NCBI GenBank assembly: GCA_000438155.1
Contig: FR902978.1
Span: forward strand, 1-7,735
Origin: Firmicutes bacterium CAG:95
GTDB taxonomy: Bacteria; Bacillota; Clostridia; Lachnospirales; Lachnospiraceae
Direction: 5' to 3'
Length of the DNA stretch: 7,735 nt
A program made the position numbers and the translations under genes. Under the pieces are notes generated by a model that saw nothing but the letters and a program-made list of their open reading frames with translations, had not been told where the DNA came from and did no database searches. Positions 1-6,077 of this stretch are shown in pieces (the first letter of the stretch is position 1; every line of letters begins with the position of its first letter).

Positions 1-44
1 GGTCCAAATGCATCGGAAAGCTTACCAAACATTTCTATATCCAT
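1..44 (-). CDS. Probable M42 family metallopeptidase (glutamyl aminopeptidase/cellulase M type), N-terminus only
   Basis: Only the first 14 codons plus two bases of the next lie inside the window; the rest runs off the left edge. The visible protein is MDIEMFGKLSDAFG followed by a certain Pro (codon CC-). This matches the usual opening of M42 metal-dependent aminopeptidases, in which a short helix leads into 'LSDAFGPSG'. The start is supported by AGAGGA seven bases upstream; that site lies inside the last codons of the MATE gene, whose stop codon ends five bases before this ATG. The two genes are therefore almost certainly co-transcribed and probably translationally coupled. The family call rests on a short stretch and the metal ligands are out of view, so another protein with the same opening is possible. 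Confidence 0.55.
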   Translation of the reverse strand, partial: MDIEMFGKLSDAFG

Positions 45-48
45 TGTT

Positions 49-1422
49 TTATCCTCTTTTCTTTGGGTTTCTATCAGATTTTTCAAAGCCGTATACCCAT
101 TTCCCTTTCAGGAACAGATACAGGAAAATGACGGAGCTGATACTCCAGGTCAGAGGATAAGCCCAAAAGATCACACGGATATCCGGAATCAGACGAACCG
201 TCACGGTAATGTAGCTGACCCGGAACAGACACCAGACGCAGAGCATGACAACCATCGGAATCGAGGCATGTCCGGAGCCACGGAGCACCGCCGCGATACA
301 GTGGGAAAAGGCCAGCAGGAAGTAGAACAGCGCAATCGTCCTCGCCTGCATGACACCATAGTGAACGACAGATGGATCACTGTTAAATGCCGCAATCAGC
401 GTTGGTGCAGCCACATAGATGACAAATCCGATCAGCTCGGCTATGGCAACAGAGCAGAGAATACCGAAGCGTGCTCCTTTTTTCGCACGGTCATACTGTT
501 TTGCACCAAGATTCTGGCTGACGAATGTGGTCAGCGCCATGGTAAAGCATGTAACCGGGAGAAACGCAAAACCCTCTATTTTTGCATAGGAACCACAGCC
601 TGCCATCGCCATTTTTCCAAATGCATTGATATTTGTCTGCACGAAAACGTTTGCGATTGAGATAACCGAATTTTGGAAACCGGACGGCACACCGTTTCGG
701 ATAATCTCGCCAAGCACTCTGCCGTCGAATCGGATTTTGCTGATATAAAGACGGTACTCCTCTTTCGTCCTCAGCAGATGGATCAGACAGAGAATCGCAC
801 TTGCGAACTGGGAAATAGCTGTCGCAAGCGCCGCTGCGCCGACTCCCATGCCAAGACCTGCGATAAAAAAGAGGTCCAGCACAACATTGATGCACGAGGA
901 TACGATCAGATAAATCAGCGGATGGCGGCTGTCTCCTATGGACTGCAGGATACCGACAAAAATGTTATACATTACAAAGCCGAGAGAACCGGCAAAGTAG
1001 GTTCTGAAATATGCAATCGACTGCGGCAGAACATCGGACGGTGTTCCCATCAGTACCAGAATTTTCGGTGCCAGGTACATGCCGGCCACCGTCAGGATCA
1101 GACCGGCTGCCAGGCCGAATGCCACAGTCGTGTGGATCGCCTTCTGCAGTTTTTTGTGATTTTTCTCCCCATAATATCTCGCAATCACGACACCGGCACC
1201 CATGGCAATGCCATTAATAAAGCCCACCATCAAAAAAATCAGATTTCCGGATGAGCTGACTGCTGCCAGCGCATTGCTTCCCAGAAAATTTCCTACAATC
1301 AGTGAGTCAACCGTATTGTATAACTGCTGAAACAGGTTCCCGAGGAACAGCGGGATGGCAAACAGGATGATCTTCCGGGAGATACTGCCTTCCGTCATTC
1401 TTGTTTTGCTCTCTGCACTCAT
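49..1422 (-). CDS. MATE family multidrug/cation efflux transporter
   Basis: A complete integral membrane protein of about 457 residues, the normal length for a 12-helix MATE transporter. MATE proteins export cationic drugs, dyes or metabolites using a Na+ or H+ gradient. The N-terminal half shows the family signature: a short charged leader, then 'IPLFLGNLFQQLYNTVDSLI', then a 'VGNFLG...ALAAV' loop. The second half repeats the pattern ('GVPSGFQNSVISIANVFVQT'), as expected from the internal duplication. I chose the ATG at 1422 (MSAESKTRM...) because GGGGG lies eight bases upstream. In-frame starts further upstream fall in or next to a perfect hairpin and have no ribosome binding site. A SigA promoter lies about 175 bases upstream, leaving an unusually long structured leader. 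The gene is followed after four bases by a probable M42 peptidase. The substrate cannot be told from sequence. Confidence 0.93.
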   Translation of the reverse strand: MSAESKTRMTEGSISRKIILFAIPLFLGNLFQQLYNTVDSLIVGNFLGSNALAAVSSSGNLIFLMVGFINGIAMGAGVVIARYYGEKNHKKLQKAIHTTVAFGLAAGLILTVAGMYLAPKILVLMGTPSDVLPQSIAYFRTYFAGSLGFVMYNIFVGILQSIGDSRHPLIYLIVSSCINVVLDLFFIAGLGMGVGAAALATAISQFASAILCLIHLLRTKEEYRLYISKIRFDGRVLGEIIRNGVPSGFQNSVISIANVFVQTNINAFGKMAMAGCGSYAKIEGFAFLPVTCFTMALTTFVSQNLGAKQYDRAKKGARFGILCSVAIAELIGFVIYVAAPTLIAAFNSDPSVVHYGVMQARTIALFYFLLAFSHCIAAVLRGSGHASIPMVVMLCVWCLFRVSYITVTVRLIPDIRVIFWAYPLTWSISSVIFLYLFLKGKWVYGFEKSDRNPKKRG

Positions 1423-1597
1423 GATACAAACCCCCATTTGTATTTTATTTTCCATCGCTGTCATAATCTGTTTCTGTCCAAACAGATTATGACAGCGAAA
1501 ACCGGCCACCTTCAGGTTCCCGTCCGGAGCACTGCGAAACTATGTTATCCGCTATGCACCGGAACCCACCCGAGATGACCGATTCCAGAATATCCTT
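1423..1597 (-). promoter_or_regulatory. Long structured 5' leader of the MATE gene
   Basis: About 175 nt separate the predicted transcription start from the MATE ATG. Besides the perfect hairpin at 1455-1498, the upstream half can fold. GGTTCC (1561-1566) pairs with GGAACC (1515-1520), and inside it GCA/TGC and GCG/CGC segments can pair around a loop. A leader of this length with two stems suggests cis-regulation such as a riboswitch or attenuator. I do not recognise a known riboswitch consensus in it, and no terminator with a U-tract is visible. Confidence 0.4.
1455..1498 (-). repeat. Perfect 19-bp inverted repeat (hairpin) in the MATE leader
   Basis: Arms 1455-1473 and 1480-1498 are exact reverse complements (core CTGTCATAATCTGTTT) around a six-base loop. 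In the mRNA the stem ends 32 bases before the MATE start codon, just upstream of the GGGGG ribosome binding site. No T-run follows on either strand, so it is not an ordinary Rho-independent terminator. It could be an operator for a dimeric regulator, a translation-control or mRNA-stability stem, or the footprint of a small mobile element. Confidence 0.85.
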
Positions 1598-1603
1598 TTC
1601 TTT

Positions 1604-1632
1604 ATTATATCGAACCTTTATCAGAGTGACAA
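1604..1632 (-). promoter_or_regulatory. SigA-type promoter of the MATE-M42 unit
   Basis: On the minus strand, TTGTCA (1632-1627) and a perfect TATAAT (1609-1604) are separated by exactly 17 bases. The predicted start of transcription is near 1597. The promoter sits 38 bases beyond the end of the serine hydrolase remnant. It is a strong promoter with a good -35 box, unlike the two dyad-associated promoters later in the window. Confidence 0.8.
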
Positions 1633-1670
1633 GCTACAAATTTGCCGAACAGCCTGTCCATTCACACTTT

Positions 1671-2231
1671 TCAAGATTCTTTTACCTCAAAAGCTGTCAA
1701 CGCCTGACGCGGTGAAATGCCGAGTCCGCCGACACTGATCAGCGTATCCTCTGCCTCTAACAGCAGCTTTTCCTCCTGGAATCTGACGATCATGCGGCCG
1801 CCGCGTTCAAACCAGTCTTTTCGAAGCAGCTGTTTTCCTTCCCACTCGCCCTGTCTGGACAGAAAATACGTGAATTTTGCCATATCCTCCGTCACCATCT
1901 TCATACCGCCTCCACCGAGCTCCGTTCCGTCTCCGAGCAACGCACAGGTAAGGGATGTGATGTCAAGCGGCTCCAGCAGACGGGATTTCAGAAACTCTGT
2001 GACGTTCTGTCCCGTTTTTTTCCTCAGAACGGCAGCCAGCATGTTAGTTCCGGCTGTATTGTATTTATAAAATGTTCCCGGTTCATGGAGCACCGGATGA
2101 TGAAGAAAGCTAGAAATCCAGTTTTCGGAATTGTCCATAATCTCCGTCTCGTGACCACAACCCATAATCAACAGGTGATGCAGCGTGATTTTTTTGAGAT
2201 TTTCGGATGGAACTGGCACACGCTCCATCAT
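1671..2231 (-). pseudogene. Remnant of a beta-lactamase-fold serine hydrolase (class C/AmpH-like), truncated and internally deleted
   Basis: The 186-codon open frame carries the middle of a serine beta-lactamase/penicillin-binding-like hydrolase. It has the 'SENLKKITLHHLLIMGCGH' segment that normally follows the catalytic domain start, the Y-N-T motif at residues 57-59 in 'YKYNTAG', and the 'LGGGGMKMVTEDMAKF' segment. The N-terminal part with the nucleophile motif SxxK is missing: upstream, in frame, a stop codon occurs after only about 10 unrelated codons. After 'LLRKDWFERGG' the frame jumps directly to what looks like the extreme C-terminal beta strands ('MIVRFQEEKLLLEAEDTL'), so the KTG-like region and much of the C-terminal domain are gone. 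The family is normally well over 300 residues. No convincing ribosome binding site precedes the first ATG. I infer a dead gene, in frame by chance or by an in-frame deletion. Confidence 0.75.
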
Positions 2232-2237
2232 GGCTTT

Positions 2238-2275
2238 CTGTGAAAAGCATAATGCCTTTTATGATTTTTCCACAG
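2238..2275. repeat. Imperfect nested inverted repeat
   Basis: CTGTGAAAA (from 2238) pairs with TTTTCCACAG (2266-2275) with one bulged base. Inside it, AAAAGCAT and ATGCCTTTT form a second small stem. It lies immediately upstream of the serine hydrolase remnant and next to the three-way-junction-like region. No function can be assigned. Confidence 0.4.
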
Positions 2276-2281
2276 AGGGTG

Positions 2282-2379
2282 GCTGGTTTAAGCTCGTGAT
2301 TACTTTGTAAGCTGTATCCCGGACAGCTTATGCAGACCTTTAATACCTGCGGTACGATGACTGCAATGAGTTAACCAGC
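2282..2379. other. Candidate three-way-junction structured element in a gene-free stretch
   Basis: Three nested or adjacent pairings are visible. GCTGGTTTAA (2282-2291) pairs with TTAACCAGC (2371-2379) with one bulge. TAAGCTGT (2308-2315) pairs perfectly with ACAGCTTA (2323-2330) around a seven-base loop. TGCAG (2331-2335) pairs with CTGCA (2361-2365). The second and third stems abut, so the whole could fold as a three-way junction of about 98 nt on either strand. It lies upstream of the predicted crp-family promoter, so it is not part of that leader unless another promoter exists. No known riboswitch or ncRNA is recognised. Confidence 0.35.
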
Positions 2380-2415
2380 ACTTTGCATCACAGATACAAT
2401 GGTTACGGCATATCA

Positions 2416-2444
2416 TTGACGTGTTTTAAAAAAATAAGTATACT
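2416..2444 (+). promoter_or_regulatory. SigA-type promoter of the Crp/Fnr regulator gene
   Basis: TTGACG (2416-2421) and TATACT (2439-2444) are separated by 17 bases, with an A/T-rich spacer. Transcription should begin near 2451, giving a short leader of about 19 nt. AAAGGGAG (2453-2460) lies nine bases before the ATG. No GTGAT-N3-ATCAC dyad is present here, so the sequence gives no sign of autoregulation by that element. Confidence 0.8.
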
Positions 2445-2469
2445 GTGTTCATAAAGGGAGATTGGCTAT

Positions 2470-3129
2470 ATGAGCTTCGAAAACTATTTTCCAGTATGGA
2501 ATGATTTAAATACCGCACAGAAAAACCTGATTTCAGACAGTTTGACTGCACGACAGGTAAAAAAAGGAACGATCCTTCACAATGGAAATCTGGATTGTAC
2601 CGGATTATTACTGATTAAATCGGGACAGCTTCGAACTTATATCCTTTCGGATGAAGGACGGGAGATCACGCTTTACCGCCTGTTTGATATGGATATATGT
2701 CTGCTCTCCGCCTCATGTATCATGCGTTCCATTCAGTTCGAAGTAATCATTGAAGCTGAGAAAGACACAGATCTCTGGGTCATCCCGGCGGAGACCTATA
2801 AGAGCATCATGCAGGAATCTGCTGCTGCCGCAAACTATACCAATGAGTTAATGGCTTCCCGTTTTTCTGATGTCATGTGGCTGATCGAACAGATCATGTG
2901 GAAAAGTCTGGATAAACGTGTTGCTTTATTTCTGTTTGAAGAAGCATCCATTGAAGGAAGCAATGAACTGGAAATCACACACGAAACCATTGCTAACCAT
3001 CTTGGTTCCCACAGGGAGGTCATTACCCGGATGCTCCGGTATTTTCAAGACGAAGGGCTTGTCAGACTCTCCCGTGGCAAAATCACCATTCTTGATATGA
3101 AAAGACTGGAAGCCCTTCAGAAATCATAA
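2470..3129 (+). CDS. Crp/Fnr family transcriptional regulator
   Basis: A 219-residue regulator, the normal length for the family. Residues about 15-120 form the cyclic-nucleotide-binding-type beta-roll sensor, a long dimerisation helix follows near 130-155, and a C-terminal winged helix spans about 165-212. The recognition helix is 'SHREVITRMLRYF', with R182, E183 and R187 in the positions of E. coli CRP R180, E181 and R185, which read GTGA half-sites. The cAMP-pocket motif of CRP is absent; that region reads 'MDICLLSASCIMRS'. Cysteines occur at 43, 77 and 83, too few and wrongly placed for an FNR-type 4Fe-4S cluster, but they could sense thiol or sulfur state (speculation). The gene is convergent with cdr, 22 bases apart. 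Two GTGAT-N3-ATCAC dyads in front of trxA-cdr and the SDR gene are plausible targets. The ligand is unknown. Confidence 0.92.
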   Translation: MSFENYFPVWNDLNTAQKNLISDSLTARQVKKGTILHNGNLDCTGLLLIKSGQLRTYILSDEGREITLYRLFDMDICLLSASCIMRSIQFEVIIEAEKDTDLWVIPAETYKSIMQESAAAANYTNELMASRFSDVMWLIEQIMWKSLDKRVALFLFEEASIEGSNELEITHETIANHLGSHREVITRMLRYFQDEGLVRLSRGKITILDMKRLEALQKS

Positions 3130-3151
3130 AATAATAAGCACTTTGATTCTT

Positions 3152-4843
3152 TTAATAATCCATTCCACATGCATATGCTCTTTCAATCAATGCACGGTCA
3201 TTAACCACTGCATCATAGTAGCGGAATCCACCGGAGAAGTTATAGGTTTCATAGCCGTACCCTTCCAGAATACGGCTGGCAATATAACTTCGCAGACCAC
3301 TCTGGCAAATCAGGTAAACGGGTTTTCCCTTCTCAATTTCATGGATGTGTTCCCGCAATTCATCCAACGGAATATTTATGAATCCGCTAATATGGCCTCT
3401 GCTGTATTCTTGTACTGTTCTTACATCCAGCAACACAGCCCCTTCCTCTTTAAGAACAGCGTCCATATCTTCCAGATGCCACTGCTTCAGGATTTCTTTT
3501 GTTATATTGTCTATCATGAATCCTGCCATACTTACAGGATCCTTGGCAGATGAGTAAGGTGGTGCATAGGCAAGATCCAGATCCTTCAGCTGTGTTGCTT
3601 TCATTCCGGCATGAATCGCTGTTGCCAGCACATCAATACGTTTATCGACACCTTCATATCCAATAATCTGGGCTCCCAGCAAACGACAGGTCGCTTTTTC
3701 AAAAACCACCTTCATTGTCATCACTTTGCCACCCGGATAATAGCCCGCATGACTCATGGGAGAAAGAATTACTGTATCCACCTGCAGACCTGCCCTTCTG
3801 GCATTGGTTTCATTGATACCCGTGGTTGCAGCTGTCATATCGAACACTTTAATTACAGAGCTTCCCTGACTGCCCGGATAACGGCTGTCATCACCACAAA
3901 TATGATCTGCAATGATCCTTCCCTGTTTATTCGCAGGTCCTGCCAAAGAGAGTAACGTATCCTCACCGGTAACATAATGCTTTACCTGAACCGCATCACC
4001 TGCAGCATAGATATCGGGTACTGAGGTTTCCATCCGGTCATTCACTACGATGCTTCCCTTAATACCAAGCTCAAGACCGGCTTCTTTTGCCAGTGCAGTG
4101 TCCGGTGTAACTCCAATTGCCAGTATCACCATATCTGCACGGAGAGATGGATTGTCCTTCAGCAGAACCTCTGCTTCATGATCCTTTTCCCGAAACCCTT
4201 CTACCGTATAGCCTAATAGCAGTTTTATCCCATGCCTCCTCATTTCACTATGGATCATGGATGCCATATCCGGATCAAAGGGAGTCATCAGCTGTCTGGG
4301 ACGTTGAACAATCGTAACCTCCATGCCAAGCTCCCTTAAGTTTTCTGCCAGCTCCAGACCAATGAAGCCTCCCCCGGCCAGCACAACAGATTTCGGGTGA
4401 TTCTTTGTAATATATTCCTTAATCCGGAATGTATCTTCTACCGTACGTAGTGTAAAAAGCTGATCCATGCCCACTCCCGGAAGCCGTGGCTGTGCAGGCT
4501 TTGCACCCGGGGAAAGAATCAGCTTATCATAGCTTTCTTCAAACGCTTCCCCGGTTTCCAGATTCTTCACCGAAACTGTCTTACGATCCGGATGTATCGA
4601 AACCACTTCATGGTGAATTTTCATATGAATACGAAATCGTCTGAAAAAGCTCTCCGGAGTCTGCAGGGTAAGCTCTTCCGGATCTGTGATCACATCTCCG
4701 ATATAATAGGGAAGTCCGCAGTTTGCATAAGATATGTATCCGGATTTTTCAAATACGATAATTTCAGCATGTTCATTCCGTCTCCGTATTCTTGCTGCAG
4801 CTGTAGCTCCACCGGCCACGCCTCCTATGATTACAATTTTCAT
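3152..4843 (-). CDS. cdr: CoA-disulfide/persulfide reductase with C-terminal rhodanese domain (CoADR-RHD/Npsr type)
   Basis: A 563-residue cytoplasmic FAD-dependent pyridine-nucleotide disulfide oxidoreductase. The N-terminal dinucleotide motif is 'IIGGVAGGATAAARIRR' (residues 5-21). The single active-site cysteine is Cys42 in 'SYANCGLPYY', the hallmark of CoA-disulfide reductases. A second nucleotide-binding motif 'GGGFIGLE' is at 157-164, an FAD motif 'IYAAGDAV' follows, and the conserved 'YAPPYSSAKDPV' lies near the end of the reductase part. The last ~100 residues are a rhodanese domain with catalytic Cys513 in 'CQSGLRS'. Known relatives reduce CoA disulfide, CoA persulfide or polysulfide with NAD(P)H. 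I chose the ATG at 4843 because AAAGGTGG lies eight bases upstream; the in-frame GTG at 4855 has no properly spaced site. It follows trxA by 39 bases and is probably co-transcribed with it. Confidence 0.92.
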   Translation of the reverse strand: MKIVIIGGVAGGATAAARIRRRNEHAEIIVFEKSGYISYANCGLPYYIGDVITDPEELTLQTPESFFRRFRIHMKIHHEVVSIHPDRKTVSVKNLETGEAFEESYDKLILSPGAKPAQPRLPGVGMDQLFTLRTVEDTFRIKEYITKNHPKSVVLAGGGFIGLELAENLRELGMEVTIVQRPRQLMTPFDPDMASMIHSEMRRHGIKLLLGYTVEGFREKDHEAEVLLKDNPSLRADMVILAIGVTPDTALAKEAGLELGIKGSIVVNDRMETSVPDIYAAGDAVQVKHYVTGEDTLLSLAGPANKQGRIIADHICGDDSRYPGSQGSSVIKVFDMTAATTGINETNARRAGLQVDTVILSPMSHAGYYPGGKVMTMKVVFEKATCRLLGAQIIGYEGVDKRIDVLATAIHAGMKATQLKDLDLAYAPPYSSAKDPVSMAGFMIDNITKEILKQWHLEDMDAVLKEEGAVLLDVRTVQEYSRGHISGFINIPLDELREHIHEIEKGKPVYLICQSGLRSYIASRILEGYGYETYNFSGGFRYYDAVVNDRALIERAYACGMDY

Positions 4844-4882
4844 CCTATTTTCCACCTTTCCAGAGTAAGCGGCAATACCACC

Positions 4883-5188
4883 TTACAGCATTTCCAAAAT
4901 AGCATTCTTTGATCTCGCACCTGATACCTGTTTAACAATCTCACCATTCTTCATGACTACTAAAGTCGGGATAGTCATAATGCCAAATTTACCTGCCAGC
5001 TCAGGCTGCTCATCCACATTGATCTTACCCACTTTGATATCAGACCGTTCCTCTGCAATCTCCTCTATGATTGGAACTACCATACGGCAGGGTGCACACC
5101 AGGGTGCCCAGAAATCCAGCAGGACGGGTTTATCGGAATTCATTACTTCTTTCTGAAAATTATTGGTACTGATATTGATCGCAGACAT
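4883..5188 (-). CDS. trxA: Thioredoxin
   Basis: A 101-residue cytoplasmic thioredoxin of normal length. The redox motif is W30-C31-A32-P33-C34, i.e. WCAPC in place of the canonical WCGPC. The cis-proline is Pro74 in 'MTIPTLVV', and the C-terminal 'NGEIVKQVSGARSK' segment is typical. Thioredoxins reduce protein disulfides and are themselves reduced by a thioredoxin reductase, which is not encoded in this window; the neighbouring CoA-disulfide reductase-like protein could be a partner but this is inference. A perfect AAAGGAGGAA (5195-5204) precedes the ATG. The gene has its own predicted promoter with an activator-type dyad and is followed by cdr after 39 bases, so the two likely form an operon. 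Confidence 0.95.
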   Translation of the reverse strand: MSAINISTNNFQKEVMNSDKPVLLDFWAPWCAPCRMVVPIIEEIAEERSDIKVGKINVDEQPELAGKFGIMTIPTLVVMKNGEIVKQVSGARSKNAILEML

Positions 5189-5225
5189 GTTACATTCCTC
5201 CTTTGTCTTTTGTTTTTATGACTCT

Positions 5226-5267
5226 ATGATAGCCTGAAATCCATTTATGTTCGGTGATGACATCACC
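5226..5267 (-). promoter_or_regulatory. Predicted activator-dependent promoter and operator of trxA-cdr
   Basis: The 15-bp dyad GGTGATG-A-CATCACC (5253-5267, plus-strand reading; the arms are perfect) lies 21 bases upstream of a -10-like TATCAT (minus strand, 5231-5226). With transcription starting near 5219, the dyad centre falls at about -41, the class II Crp/Fnr activator position. The sequence at -35 (CCGAAC) is a poor match to TTGACA, as expected if an activator is needed. The element has the same architecture and spacing as the one in front of the SDR gene. The leader would be about 30 nt. Confidence 0.65.
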
Positions 5268-5281
5268 ATCCCTACATTGTC

Positions 5282-6028
5282 TTAGCTTCTTGCCATGCCA
5301 TCCACACTTAGTATCACGCCGGTGATATAGCTTGCCTCGTCAGAAGCAAGAAATACAAATGCATTGGCAATATCTTCCGGCTGTCCCAACCGACGAAGCG
5401 GGATTCTTTCAATCATGGGTTCAATGACCTCCCTTGGCACAGCTTTCATCATATCCGTTTCGGTGATACCGGGAGCAACTGCATTCACACGAATACCTTT
5501 AGGTCCCAGCTCTCTTGCCAAAGATATCGTGAAGCCGTTTACTGCACATTTTGATGCCGGATAGGCAAATCCGCTTGGCTGTCCGGAAATACTGACCATG
5601 GAGGAAGTAGAAAGAATGACACCCTCACCTCTTGCCACCATGCATTCTGCTGCTGCACGGGTAGACGTAAAAACTCCTTTTACATTCAGATCCATGACCT
5701 TATCAAATGTCTCCTCTGTATACTCCATAAACGGGGTGCTTTCCGAAATCCCCGCATTATTTACCAGAATATCCACGCATCCGTATTTTCCGGTTACTTC
5801 TTTAAAAGCATTTCTGACGGATTCAAGACTGGCCAGATCGGGACTGATTCCATCGACGATGGCATCCGGATATTTTTCTTTCAGCTTTGTCACTGCACGA
5901 TCTGCGGATTCCTGCGTACTTGCTGTTAAAATAACGGCAGCACCTTCCTTCAAAAATTTATCAGCGGTAGCAAAGCCAATGCCCCGGCTTCCGCCTGTAA
6001 TAATCGCAACTTTATCCTTTAATCTCAT
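5282..6028 (-). CDS. Short-chain dehydrogenase/reductase (SDR), BaiA/FabG-like
   Basis: A 248-residue classical SDR, the normal length. The coenzyme motif is TGGSRGIG at 11-18, NNAG is at 90-93, and the catalytic tetrad is N115, S143, Y156 and K160 with correct spacing. 'PG' near 190 and 'SYITGVILSVDG' at the C-terminus are typical. From memory, the stretch 'TQE..D.A...LKE.YP...V.G..PDL.S' followed by 'KYG..D...NNAGI' resembles clostridial BaiA 3-alpha-hydroxysteroid dehydrogenases more than FabG. The acidic residue credited with NAD specificity in BaiA2 (Glu42) appears to be Ser41 here, which could favour NADP(H). No other bai genes are nearby, so the substrate is open. AAGGAGGT precedes the ATG by eight bases. 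It has its own dyad-bearing promoter and is 93 bases upstream of trxA, with no terminator between. Confidence 0.9.
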   Translation of the reverse strand: MRLKDKVAIITGGSRGIGFATADKFLKEGAAVILTASTQESADRAVTKLKEKYPDAIVDGISPDLASLESVRNAFKEVTGKYGCVDILVNNAGISESTPFMEYTEETFDKVMDLNVKGVFTSTRAAAECMVARGEGVILSTSSMVSISGQPSGFAYPASKCAVNGFTISLARELGPKGIRVNAVAPGITETDMMKAVPREVIEPMIERIPLRRLGQPEDIANAFVFLASDEASYITGVILSVDGMARS

Positions 6029-6077
6029 TCAAAATACCTCCTTGCTTTGTTTGGTTATACCTTTGTTTTATGACTTC

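Noticed and set aside
268..1254. Open frames on the plus strand opposite the MATE gene
   Set aside because: They overlap a clear full-length membrane transporter, have low-complexity Arg/Cys/His-rich translations, and lack ribosome binding sites.
1550..1580. T-box-like string GGGTGG...TTCCGG in the MATE leader
   Set aside because: It only loosely resembles the T-box core, no specifier stem or terminator/antiterminator pair is visible, and a MATE gene is not a typical T-box target.
2470..3129. True FNR (oxygen-sensing 4Fe-4S) or true CRP (cAMP)
   Set aside because: Cysteine number and spacing do not fit FNR, the cAMP-binding motif of CRP is missing, and the recognition helix is not the FNR E-x2-S-R type.
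3130..3151. A terminator between the convergent crp-family and cdr genes
   Set aside because: The 22-base gap is A/T-rich but shows no stem-loop.
4844..4855. In-frame GTG at 4855 as the start of the CoA-disulfide reductase
   Set aside because: It would place the purine-rich site directly against the start codon, while ATG 4843 has AAAGGTGG eight bases upstream and begins exactly at the FAD-binding strand.
5282..6028. A bile acid 7-alpha-dehydroxylation (bai) operon
   Set aside because: Only the SDR resembles a bai product; no CoA ligase, CoA transferase, dehydratase or BaiCD/BaiH-like flavoenzyme is present in the window.
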